Positions 1 to 9,583 of a stretch of 29,961 nucleotides of DNA are shown here, one piece after another. Within the stretch, counting starts at the first letter, position 1, and every line of letters starts with the position of its first letter. Both the position numbers and the translations under genes were made by a program. This stretch comes from Asterionellopsis glacialis (lineage: Eukaryota > Bacillariophyta > Plagiogrammaphyceae > Rhaphoneidales > Asterionellopsidaceae). The stretch spans positions 1-29,961 of the forward strand of contig WKLE02005293.1 of NCBI GenBank assembly GCA_014885115.2. Reading direction: 5' to 3'. The notes beneath the pieces were generated by a model. It was not told the DNA's origin. It saw only the letters and a program-made list of their open reading frames with translations, and did not search any database.

Positions 1-231
1 TAGTAGCAAAATGACGCTAACCGGTTAGATTCATCCTGGAAAAAGGGCGAAATCGCGCGAAATTTCTGATCATGGATATAGCATAGGCTTATAACCCAAT
101 AAGGTTTAGAACAGAGTTAGTATTTCTACAGGATTTTCGTTTCGTAGTAGTACCAGGTACTGACCTCTCAATAACTAAAATCCCGTTCATTCTTCTGTAT
201 TTAGGTTCGAGATGGAACTTCGAGGTTTTTT
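1..231. other. Left flank, no gene seen
   Basis: No convincing coding sequence. It contains the palindrome TCGCGCGA near position 50 next to a GCGAAA word, and one copy of the dispersed word TACCAGGTAC at 151-160. These resemble the word families seen in other gene-flanking segments of this window. Confidence 0.4.
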
Positions 232-624
232 CTACCTCCGCGCCAAACTCTTTTCATCTCTGGAATCCCAAAAGAAGATTCCGTATGTCTTGGTTGCTAT
301 TTTTCCAGCATCAAGATCATCATCATCATATTCCTCTGCTGCCCAGGTAAGTAACTCACTGCAAATCGAATCCCAACAACACTCGCAATCCTCACCACCT
401 TGATCGCATTTGTAACAGATCATCATCTCTGTTTCTCCTTCCATTTCTGAATTGCAGTAATAGACATAATTTGCTTGAAACCTAAAGGTGTGTGTACAAC
501 AGAGTCCCTTTAAGCTTGTGGGAGTTTCAGGTGTTTGAGGTGGGTTTTCAACTTTGTATGTGCCCATAGAAAAGACAAAGTGATGATATGATGTAGGTGC
601 TGGAGGTGTCTCCACTCTTGCCAT
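232..624 (-). CDS. Small Cys-rich acidic hypothetical protein
   Basis: A 130-codon frame beginning with a true ATG at 624-622. I do not recognise the family. The first third is Pro/Thr-rich (PPAPTS, PPQTPETPTS). The centre has spaced cysteines (GLCC, YYCNSE, CYKC, CECCWDSIC), about nine in roughly 50 residues, which could bind a metal or form disulfides. The last third contains a run of four Asp and ends in a basic tail. No signal peptide or membrane segment is evident. The cysteine spacing looks non-random, but the frame is short and a 5' or 3' exon could be missing. It sits between a window edge with promoter-like words and a transposon remnant. It may be lineage-specific or a fragment of a larger gene. 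Confidence 0.45.
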   Translation of the reverse strand: MARVETPPAPTSYHHFVFSMGTYKVENPPQTPETPTSLKGLCCTHTFRFQANYVYYCNSEMEGETEMMICYKCDQGGEDCECCWDSICSELLTWAAEEYDDDDLDAGKIATKTYGIFFWDSRDEKSLARR

Positions 625-694
625 GAAGTAGGTCCTTCTCTTCTTAGTTGCCAGAAAAGAAGACTCTCTTTGTTATCACAAATCATTGAATTTT

Positions 695-868
695 ATGGCA
701 GAGGAGTTGCATAAATTTAGAACTGTAAAAATCAATCATCATCCCAAGTACATTGCAACTGACAAAATTCATAATATTTCAAAGGAATTTTTATCTGCTA
801 CATCAGTTGTAGAGCATACTACTAAAAAATATCAAAACAACAAGCAACATCCATTACCCTTCTGAATT
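695..868 (+). pseudogene. Short open segment, probably part of the transposon remnant
   Basis: An ATG-initiated frame of about 57 codons (MAEELHKFR...). It lies upstream of the Mutator-like transposase remnant on the same strand, in the same AT-rich, A-biased composition. It is too short to assign by itself. I read it as the decayed N-terminal part of the element; it could equally be chance. Confidence 0.2.
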
Positions 869-1202
869 TTTTTAAATTGCATCAAAAAGGGGTCAAAGAG
901 TATCCAACTTACTCAATGGATACTCTTGAACTATTGGATGTGAATGCTTCAAAATTCTAAAAATTTTACCCAAGTTATACTTTCATTATTTCAACATATT
1001 CTCAAAAACAAATCATACAGAATCAATCAAGAATTGGCACCATATTCTTGATCAAAGAACAATGAACAGCAGGAAACCTAAGCAACAAAAAAGAATGAAT
1101 GACATTACTTCCAATGGAGAAGGCATAAACATTGAGGATAATGATGATAAAAAATTGCAGTAGTTATTTCATCAAATAATTATCTTGGTAGGTGGAGGAG
1201 CT

Positions 1203-2192
1203 GGTAATAAAATTGACATCAAAGTACATTCTGGGAAACACTATCAATAGAATATAGACCAATGTTATGAAGTTGTAATTGATGAAAGAATTCCTAGTGA
1301 AAGTGCTGACAATGAGAATAACACAAGTGACAACAAATTGAAGGTAGATGATGATAATAAACAAGAAAGCAATATTATTGTTTTATTTGAGATACTAAAG
1401 AAATATCTCAAGGAACACTTCTGTTGCAAGATGTCCTCACAAAGTAACATTTCATCTCTTATTGAAATAGATATAATTTTATATGTATGTGCAATTAAGA
1501 TTCAGTTGATGTACCTGAGTACAGTTTCAAAAAAAACAATTCGCGGACCCATCTTTTTGGAACCTGAAATTGTGGGATTGTTCACAGCAAAGCAACATAG
1601 TACCAAAAAAAAGCATGAGAGGGATTCCTCCTCTTATGACAACAATGTTTGTGCTGTGATAGCTTATTATGCTTAAGGATTAAGATCTAAAGATTGCAAC
1701 AAGATTTTTTTGGGATTCTCAGGATTCTTCAACAGTTACAATTCACAGTGGTTTACTACTGTGGAAAATAGTATTGGGAAAATTATATCATGTGCTTTGG
1801 CTGAAGTGCTACTGGATGAAAACTTAGTGGAGGAGACCAAGTTAACAATGTTGAAAAAAGATATAGACTTTGAGGAGTGGTTAAAAAAAGAAGATCCCAA
1901 AGATAGAAACAAAATAGAACTTGAGGTGTCATTTAACATGGGTTGGCAGAAACATAGTGCAGGTGTGTCATTTGATTCGAACTCTGGACATGCATTTTTT
2001 ATTGGTGCTGAAACAAGAAATGCTGTATGTTTTCTTTTATTTGTACAAAAGTTTGTTCTAAATGTAAAAAAGGCTGCAATAGACAAAAAGGAGGCAGCAT
2101 CACATGACTGCACCATCAACTACAAAGGCTCAAGTAAGCAGATGGAGGCATATGCTGGGGTGCAAAGAATTTCAAAGGAAAGTACCATTTGA
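1203..2192 (+). pseudogene. Decayed Mutator-like transposase
   Basis: One reading frame runs from about 1203 to 2192 and is broken only by TAG at 1248-1250 and TAA at 1674-1676, before ending in TGA. The part after 1674 reads like the N-terminal half of the Mutator-like transposase domain of protist and animal elements: a WF..VE..IG block, then VSFNMGWQK, SGHAFFIGAET, and HDC..NY.GSS..MEA near the end. In that family, as I recall it, the block SFDMGW carries an acidic residue, and here it is Asn, which would fit loss of activity. The expected downstream DDE region is not readable after 2192, where all frames close. No terminal inverted repeats were found by eye. Family assignment rests on motif recognition, not on a search. 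Confidence 0.5.
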
Positions 2193-2390
2193 AGGTGGCA
2201 GACAAGGAGTGATTTGAATTTATAAAAACCATCTACGAAGAATTCATTTTGGACTAACAATTATTGGAGATGAAGCATAGACTTGACACCCAAAAAAATG
2301 AAGCGTTAAATGCTGGTATTGCCTTTTGATGTCCCAAACACAAAAATTACTCAACTAGCTGGTTGCTTGCAACTAGAGTACTGACTGCTG

Positions 2391-2620
2391 TTGTCATAAG
2401 CATCATTGGTTATATTCAGTTTTACAGTCCTTTACAGCTTCAAGTACCACCTCTCTATCTCCTTCATGTTCTTCTGAGTCGTATTCAAGGGCCCTTCCGT
2501 CATTCTTTACAGCTGCTCATTTCTGTATCTCCTTTCAGTTCAACCGAGGCATATTCAAATGTTCTTCCATTATTATTTACAGCTGCAAGCACCCTTTCTC
2601 AATCTTGTTCTAGAAAGGCA
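2391..2620 (-). pseudogene. Frameshifted DUF4116-type repeat remnant
   Basis: On the minus strand, successive ~25-residue units can be read in shifting frames: ERVLAAVNNNGRTFEYAS, then AAVKNDGRALEYDSEE, then GDREVVLEAVKDC..EY. This matches the hallmark of DUF4116 repeats (DREVVL.AV..NG.AL.YAS.EL). The DNA shows the same periodicity: the word TTTACAGCT recurs at 2431, 2506 and 2577, spacings of 75 and 71 bases, so one unit carries a small deletion. A stop codon and at least one frameshift interrupt it. DUF4116 is a repeat of unknown function found in protists and some bacteria. It is a remnant, not an active gene. Confidence 0.55.
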
Positions 2621-3015
2621 CGTCTGGCTTGGTCCATCGTAATAAAAGTTCTTCTTTTCTCAGCTACCAGCACCACTCCTCTTACTTCTCGAAGATATGA
2701 GCTCGTACTGTATGCTACGTCACAAGATCGAAAATCCAAAAAAGAAAAGCTGTGCAAGAAAACGAGAACATGATATTTTTCAAGTGCAACACAGAAGCTG
2801 TTCGATTGCCTTTCAGTTGGTGTCATGTCTCGAAGAACTTTCCCACGAACCCTCTGAAACGAAATATGACAGTTCACCACAATGTTACTCGGGGTGGTTC
2901 ATGTCAACGACATGCAGTCTCTAACTCCTAACGGCAAAGTAAAACGACTGTTTTCCTTCAACTTTCAAACATGACATCGAAAAACTCGATTTGAAAGGTT
3001 TGCCTTAACAAATGT

Positions 3016-6000
3016 TTAGTCTGGCTTCCTTTTCGGCTTGTCTCGTAGAGCCTGACTTACCTTGATTCTTGCTTCACTTTCCGAAAGTTGGTAGTATCTC
3101 TTGGTACCCGTTCCAGCAATCTTCTCCATCTCTAAGAATCGACCACCAGATGTCACGATTTTGTTCACAATAGCCAGACTCAAATCGTGCTTTGCTTTTT
3201 TTGCGGTATCTGGTAGACTGAGATAAGCTGGTTTCATGTCATTTACAAGCTGCAAGTATCTCTTGTTGCCTGGGTGATTATTTCCTCCACCACCTCGTTC
3301 GCATCGCACATCTAGATCTGTGAATTTGGAGACATACTGTTTGGGCTTGTGCATACGTGCTGGACGTCCTCGAAGGGCAGTGCGGCGACGTGCAGCATTG
3401 GTTGCTGCTGCGGCAACAGCATCGAGACCAGTGGCATCTGCGTCGAGACTGGGGGCACGTTTCTTACTTGATTGTTTTGGCTCTTTTGGTTTCTCGCGAA
3501 GAGCCTGCATTACTTTTTTCCTCGCTTCATCCGTTGAAAGAATATAGTACCGCTTATTGCCATCTTCCTCGTCTTGCTTCAAGAACAATCCTCCGTAACC
3601 GTTAACAACGCCGACAATCTTCATACTGATTTCAAGCTTTTCCTTTGTGTTTGTATTTAATGCTTGGTAAACAGGTCGCTGCTCTTTCACAAGTGTAAGA
3701 TATCTCTTGTTACCTGGGTGGTTATTGCCTCCGCCTCCGCGTTCGAAACGGACGTCGATGCTTTGAGGTTTCTCGACGTACCTCTTCTTCATTGGCTTCG
3801 ATTGACGCTCTCTCATTATGTCCGTGTAAGCTCCTCCTGCTGAACCTGGTTTCTTATCCTTATCATCATGTTGCATCGCAGCTTCGAAGAGAACGTTTAG
3901 GCCTGCCGGTGTCTCTGTCTTGGAGTCATCTGATGAAGAACCTTCTACGTCAGCTCCAGCACTGTCTCGAGGAGGATGACCTGTTTCGCTTTCATCGTCT
4001 TCATCGGCTTCATCATCTCTATTGAAAGGATCAACGTCTCCGTCTTCGGGCACGGACTCTTTTATCTTGAGGGCTTTTTCAAACTCTTCGAGTGCTTCAT
4101 CAAGATCGCCCTTGGCCTGTAGCACAGATCCAATTTTGTCGTAACATGCAGCTGTATCAGGGTGACCCTTGCCCTTCACAGCTTCAACGTTTTTGAGGGC
4201 CTCCCGATAAGATTCGAGTGCTCCTTTGTAGTTACCTTTCTTGAAGTGCAATTCGCCAATATTGTTATACAATTTGTTAATAAGGCGACCCTTCTGGGTT
4301 GCAGATTCGCGCATGGACCTTAGAGCTTTACGAAATGAAGTGAGAGCACCGTCGTCATCCCCCTTGGCCAACAGCACTGTACCAATGTGTTCGTGAGAGG
4401 CACCAGTTTCAGGGTGGTCTTTACCAAAAACGCTTTCACGAATCGTGAGAGCTTTGCGAAATTCTGACAAGGCTGCATTCAAATCTTTTAACTTGAGTAG
4501 AACTGTGCCAATATTAGTATGCGAGACTGCCGTCTCCTTGTTGGATTTCCCAAGCTGAGTAGTACGAATTTTGAAGGCCTTCTGGAACTCTATGAGTGCC
4601 TCGTTGAATTTACCCATGTCTCTGAGGGCCCCTCCTGCATCGTCGTAGCAACTTGCGGTTTCAGGATGACGAAGTCCTGAAATCTTTTCTTTAATTTTTA
4701 GGGCCTTTCGAAAATGCGACAAAGCTTCAGTGTGATTATCTTTGGCACTCAACACCATCCCAATGTTGCTGTGAGACTTGGCAGTATCCGCATGAACCTT
4801 CCCAAGCACCCTTTCCCTGATCTCCATGGCCATTCGAAACTCTGTGTACGCATCATTGTAGAAATACGTGTCATAGAGAACTGACCCAATCTTGTCTTTA
4901 CAATTAGCAAGTTCTAGGTGTTCCTTTCCGTGGGTCTCTTCCAAGATACGATGCGCTCTACGGTATTCTTTCAGTGCTTTTTTGTGGGTACCTTGGTTCT
5001 GTAAAACTGCACCAATCTTGATGTACGACTCTGCAATCACTTTGTCACTTTTTCCAAATGCATTGATTTTTTTGTCCAGAGCTTTCCGGTAAGTTAACAA
5101 AGCTTTGTCATAATCACACTTGTCGTTAAATACAGAAGCCATATTTTCAAGGGAAGTTGCAACAGATAATATACTTTGAAGTTTGGCTTCTGAAAGTTTA
5201 GGAGTTGGTATTGACTTCTGGGACTTGGGCTTCTCCTTTGGGGTCTTTTTTGAGGTCTCCTTTGAAATGCCCTTTGAGGCTTCCTTGGTTGAAGAGTCAT
5301 CAGCTGAACCAGGATCTGGATTTGCAGGTTTGGATGAAGCTGTTTTGCCAGAAGATGAACTTCCCTTACTCTTGGTTTCATTATTGGGCTTTTTCTTAAC
5401 ATGTTTGTTGGGCTCGGCATCTTCTTGGGGGGCAGTTGCTTCCTTCGGGGTCTGCTTTATTATCTCTGTCGTTGAGCGGTCAGTAGTCGAATGAGTGGCT
5501 TGGAGATGAGACGGAGAAGATGCAAAAACAGCAAATCTATCCTCTGAAGTCTCTTTCAGTCTTTCTTGAGTGTCTTGAACTATATTTCTGGGGTCTTCCT
5601 CCATTTTAATGTCCATCGTGGTTGCTGGTGGCTTACCAGCTTCGACTTCGGGTGGCGACTTCTTGGAGGTCTTTTCAGTCGTATCTTGGGATATTCCGTT
5701 CGTGGCTTTGGATCGATTCAAATCGTCAGTCTTCGATCTCTTCGTCTTCGATGGCTGAGTTTCGGAATCAGAATTTTCGTCGTTGATCTGTAAGTTTCTC
5801 TTCTTAGATTTCGATTCGATTGGTGTTTTACCATCGATAGATTGCAATGACACAATATTATTATTGCTGTTAGTCTTGAGAGTTTTAGTATTTATTTCTG
5901 CTTGAGTTTTATGTTTGAGTGATGTGGTACCATCTTTGATCTTGGCGCCATTGTCTTTCGCCAAGTCAAGGGACACTTCGGCGGGCGGTGGGACATCGAC

Positions 6001-6048
6001 GTTGGCCGCTTTGCCGTCCTGGATACAAACTTCATCTCCTGAAACCAT
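3016..6048 (-). CDS. TPR (kinesin light chain-like) protein with two DUF6824-like domains
   Basis: Start chosen at ATG 6048-6046 (MVSGDEVCIQ), the first ATG in a frame that is open upstream only to a TAA at 6099-6097; about 1010 aa, no intron needed. Residues 1-290 are a charged, Lys/Ser/Thr/Glu-rich, probably disordered region with nuclear-localisation-like basic clusters (KSKKR, KTKRSK). About residues 300-680 hold nine 42-residue TPR units of the kinesin-light-chain type (pattern Y..IG.VL...G....AL.EFRKAL.I). An acidic linker follows. The C-terminus has two ~100-residue domains, each starting DVR.ERGGGGNNHPGNKRY and ending KRYY.LS..EAR.KV.QALR.KPK. These match DUF6824, a domain expanded in diatoms and often found in putative DNA-binding proteins. 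Inference: a nuclear scaffold or regulator joining TPR protein binding to DUF6824 function. The domain calls are firm; the role is not known. Confidence 0.9.
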   Translation of the reverse strand: MVSGDEVCIQDGKAANVDVPPPAEVSLDLAKDNGAKIKDGTTSLKHKTQAEINTKTLKTNSNNNIVSLQSIDGKTPIESKSKKRNLQINDENSDSETQPSKTKRSKTDDLNRSKATNGISQDTTEKTSKKSPPEVEAGKPPATTMDIKMEEDPRNIVQDTQERLKETSEDRFAVFASSPSHLQATHSTTDRSTTEIIKQTPKEATAPQEDAEPNKHVKKKPNNETKSKGSSSSGKTASSKPANPDPGSADDSSTKEASKGISKETSKKTPKEKPKSQKSIPTPKLSEAKLQSILSVATSLENMASVFNDKCDYDKALLTYRKALDKKINAFGKSDKVIAESYIKIGAVLQNQGTHKKALKEYRRAHRILEETHGKEHLELANCKDKIGSVLYDTYFYNDAYTEFRMAMEIRERVLGKVHADTAKSHSNIGMVLSAKDNHTEALSHFRKALKIKEKISGLRHPETASCYDDAGGALRDMGKFNEALIEFQKAFKIRTTQLGKSNKETAVSHTNIGTVLLKLKDLNAALSEFRKALTIRESVFGKDHPETGASHEHIGTVLLAKGDDDGALTSFRKALRSMRESATQKGRLINKLYNNIGELHFKKGNYKGALESYREALKNVEAVKGKGHPDTAACYDKIGSVLQAKGDLDEALEEFEKALKIKESVPEDGDVDPFNRDDEADEDDESETGHPPRDSAGADVEGSSSDDSKTETPAGLNVLFEAAMQHDDKDKKPGSAGGAYTDIMRERQSKPMKKRYVEKPQSIDVRFERGGGGNNHPGNKRYLTLVKEQRPVYQALNTNTKEKLEISMKIVGVVNGYGGLFLKQDEEDGNKRYYILSTDEARKKVMQALREKPKEPKQSSKKRAPSLDADATGLDAVAAAATNAARRRTALRGRPARMHKPKQYVSKFTDLDVRCERGGGGNNHPGNKRYLQLVNDMKPAYLSLPDTAKKAKHDLSLAIVNKIVTSGGRFLEMEKIAGTGTKRYYQLSESEARIKVSQALRDKPKRKPD

Positions 6049-6129
6049 CGTGATTCGCAACAATATCCCTCCTCGTGGGTGCCATTGCTTTTGATTTTAC
6101 GGCTCAAACGCGTCTACGATTTTTCTACG

Positions 6130-6335
6130 AAAATTGAATAGGACCCAGGAATGGGATTCGATGTTCAAGGAGCACATCATCGTAGCTGCTGGTAATGTTC
6201 TCTACGTACGCGTCAGGCTGAAATGAAAATCAACGACTTGGTGGTGAGAGAGCACGGACAAGAATCGGACTGGGATTCGAAGATCATGGAGCATCCACGT
6301 AGCTGCTGGTACTGTTCTGTCGTAGGACCTACATA
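6130..6335. repeat. Imperfect tandem duplication upstream of the TPR gene
   Basis: Two related blocks about 120 bases apart. Both contain TGGGATTCGA, then GAGCA, then ACGTAGCTGCTGGTA or TCGTAGCTGCTGGTA, then TGTTCT and a TACG/CGTAG segment (about 6151-6208 and 6270-6327). Similarity continues weakly into sequence with GCTGAAAT/GCTTGAAAT. The duplication lies 80-290 bases upstream of the TPR gene start on the minus strand, so it may duplicate promoter or 5'-UTR elements. Confidence 0.6.
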
Positions 6336-8520
6336 AATACTAAATACGTCTGCTTGAAATTGAACGGGTCAACGATACACGGACCACGAAACAGATTTTT
6401 CAATTGCCGTTGAAAGAATCATATGTAGACCGGCATTAATTCCATTCAGGCACGGCTGAAATCGAAGCCGAAATCGAAACTGGGCGCGCCAGTCCTGTCA
6501 TTAAAAATTCTACATGATTTTTTGTACTGTATAGCGCATCAGAGTATTATTTATGGAATACGAAGGTATCTTTGTATAATTCTACATACGCTTATTGAAA
6601 TATCTGAACTAACGATGACATAGCAGGGTTCGTCACATGTATACGCATGTTCTGGCAGAATACGACTCATAACCCGACTGCAAAAACGACTGGTATATGT
6701 CCACGTACGTAGATGTGGAGTCTGTCCTTCTTTCTGGACATTTTCGACATCCCAAATAATAGTTTAAAAAAAACTGAAATAGGAGTCAAAAATGAACAAA
6801 ATTCATCACGATGATGACGAGATCAAAACAAAACGAACGACAGGACACTAAGACATAGCAAAAATCAACTGGTAATACATTGTAGAAAGATAAAAGACAA
6901 GTATGCAAACCCATGTGATATTCATGAAGAGCCTTGAAAAAAGGTTTCTTGTGATTTTTAAATGAATCACTTAAAACAAAAAAAATGATAAAAAGATTTT
7001 TTTTGGTATTCTTTCAACTTCTATTTTTATTGTGTGCCTTCTTTCTGAATATTTAGATTCCACAATCAACTACATTTAGCATTAAATTTAATCTATACAT
7101 CATGTGGAACTATTTTTGATTGTTGAGTATACATTTCCATAGACAGCAGATACAAAATTGTAGACTTTTGGTACTCTATTTTCAACTAGTCATGCCAGCT
7201 CAATATTTCCAGTGAATCCATCTTTTCATTTATAAAATCCAACAATCTGCTTTAAAAATTTTCAAACAATAAGTAAAAAAACACAAAAACTTCCACACAG
7301 CAGGTGAAAGACTCTCCGACAATTGATTGTTGCTGCTATTTGTCACTCTTGCAAAAAATATCTTTTTGTATAAAAATCATACTTACCACATACAGGTATA
7401 TGAAAGAATCCACAGGCTGAAAGGAGGTCATTCCAAGTAAGCTATCTTTCAGTGCCTTATGAAATTTAACAATACCATCCATCTCATCAAACAGTAAGTT
7501 GCGCCCCTCAATTTTGTTTTAACCAAGGTTCTTTGTCTTTCCAGAGAAGGTCTGTCACAGCCTATTTATTGCCAATAGAAGATGGTACATCAATACCACA
7601 TTCACATTCTCTCTTGTTCTGTGGTTTTTTATATGTGCATGCTTTTAAAACTTTTCACTCCTTGATACAATGCTCAGTGTACTTACCTTTTTCTTTTCTG
7701 ATACAAACAGATCTACCACCTATTTTTACACATCCTGCTGCAGTTCAAATTAGAAATATAGGCATGGCTATGCTTTGTGTATTCTAATATTTTGGTAGCC
7801 ACATAGCTTGTACCCCTACAAAGACATATCCTCCTTTGCCTTGCTGTGTATTCTACTAAAGTCCACTACTCCTTCAAGATCATTATTTAGGGGGATCTAA
7901 TTCTACATATGTTCATGATCTTCTTCTTGATAAACCTCTTAGCTATCATAAAGAAAATCTTTGCTGTCAGTATCTATTGTATCATCTTATTCTTCTTCAT
8001 GGTGATCACTATCGAATTCAAGATGTTCTTCCCCATGAAAGTTAATGCTACTTCTGCCATCCTCAACAAACACTTTTTTGTACCTGTCATTTTTATAATC
8101 ATCTTTAATATACTTGTTATCTTTAGTTTTCATTTGGTGGCCTGCACTTGGCAATTGTCTGCTACTTCAAAATGGTCAATGGAATGAACAACCACCAGTA
8201 CAAAGTATGTCTCCTCACTGTTGCTGTGCCATGGGAGTGAAGCTTCTCTAATACAAGCCTTTGTTTAGTGAGTGTTTCTCCTTGCATGTGGTAGCAAGAA
8301 TAAACTTCTCACAAAATATTCAAAACTCAACAATCAAATCCATTTTGCTCATCCACACAAAAATTCTGGATCTTCTGCTATTTCAACTACAATGTTATCA
8401 TAATCCATTTTATTGATTTCTGTGATATTTATGCCTTACTAGTACTATTATCCTGAGTGGTGGTACAGTCCATGCCCTTTAATAAACACCATATATTGCT
8501 TAAGGTTAACCATGAAAAAA
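6336..8520. other. Gene-poor AT-rich stretch
   Basis: Short open frames on both strands show no recognisable domain and no consistent coding signal. One minus-strand stretch near 7340-7519 reads plausibly coding (LLFDEMDGIVKFHKALKD...) and ends at a GTAAGT, but has a stop just upstream and cannot be extended; it may be a fragment of a dead element. GGCGCGCC occurs at 6483-6490. Confidence 0.4.
6483..6490. promoter_or_regulatory. GGCGCGCC octamer upstream of the TPR gene
   Basis: One of three GGCGCGCC octamers in the window. It lies about 435 bases upstream of the TPR gene start. Its function is inferred only from repeated placement upstream of genes. Confidence 0.3.
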
Positions 8521-8529
8521 TGACCTCAA

Positions 8530-8568
8530 ATAAGCAATTTCAAGCTTAAAATTTTGCTTGTTGCTTAT
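8530..8568. repeat. Short ATAAGCAA..TTGCTTAT palindromic element
   Basis: Begins ATAAGCAA, contains TTTCAAGCTTAAAA and ends GTTGCTTAT, so its ends are inverted repeats. It is a short (39-base) form of the elements at 8687-8776 and 23589-23673. Confidence 0.5.
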
Positions 8569-8686
8569 ATGCACATACATCACAGCATGATTTTTTCCAT
8601 GATTCTCAATACTATTTTTACAATCTCCCAATTTATGTTCTACAACCAAATAAAATATGATGTAATGTTGTCACATGATGTCATAT

Positions 8687-8776
8687 ATAAGCAACATGCT
8701 AAGGTCAAGCTTGATAAAAGTGTCCACCAATATAAGCAATTTCAAGCTTGCCAAAAATATAGGCCCCATTGCTTAT
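8687..8776. repeat. MITE-like element with ATAAGCAA termini and CAAGCTTG cores
   Basis: Begins ATAAGCAAC and ends TTGCTTAT. Inside it has AAGGTCAAGCTTGA followed about 30 bases later by AAGCAATTTCAAGCTTG. It aligns to the reverse complement of 23589-23673, so the same element is present in both orientations. No coding capacity. Confidence 0.6.
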
Positions 8777-9583
8777 TACAACGATTCTTTGAAGTAGTAA
8801 CTACTATCAAAGATGCCATTATCACTCTCTAAAACTGCTTGTTGTGTGTTGTTCACTCATATTGTAGCTCCATCAATTGTAATTTCAGAAAAAGAAAAAT
8901 ATTAGCGTGCACAGCACAATCGTGTTTTGCAACTAATTTTGTTACATTATCTTGCATAAGATATGTTTGATGTCCCTCCTTGCTATGCACATGAGAGAAA
9001 TTAGCAATAGAGTTAGAAAGTATCATTAAAGCTTCTTTAAATTTTTGTGTTAGATGCTAGTAACAGAGTGTTTTTTATCATGCTCAGCAGAGGGGGTCAA
9101 CACTTACTTTGTACTGCAGTGGGCTTACCTGCCAATAAAACCTGCTGAATGCACCACAGCAGCCATTTGTTTTTGGCATCCAATCAGACTTTTCCTGTAA
9201 AAGTTTGACATGAATGGTGAGTGATTTTATCAATTATGAAAACAATGTCAAACCTGTATCTTATTTGAGGGGTGTTCACTAATTCATTTTTAACCAAATG
9301 GCTGGTAGAATGCTGACTGGCTTCTACAGTGTGAGTTGCAGTGAGCTGTGGAAGTAGTTGTGGTGAGAAAGTTTCTGGTCCTCAAAGTTATGGACACTTG
9401 TATGATAAGTGGCCAGTATGGAAAGGATTCAAAACAGATTTGATCTTTTTCAGATAGACGTAATTGAAACTTTTGGGCCCTCTACGAAGTCATGCACCTC
9501 CTTAGTAACACCGTAAAGTCATCAAGCTAGCTTATGTCTCAAAAGTGGCTTGAATTCATTTTATATAGTTTAAAAAAATATAT
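8777..9583. other. AT-rich intergenic stretch
   Basis: Nothing recognisable as a gene. The 3' end and any 3' UTR of the bactofilin-domain gene lie next to an A/T homopolymer-rich segment (9570-9605). Confidence 0.4.

Noticed and set aside
2599..2880. 93-codon minus-strand frame next to the DUF4116 remnant
   Set aside because: Starts at GTG, no recognisable domain; may be the decayed upstream part of the same lost gene.
7340..7519. Minus-strand stretch reading LLFDEMDGIVKFHKALKD and ending at GTAAGT
   Set aside because: Looks coding over ~50 codons but a stop lies just upstream and no partner exon was found.
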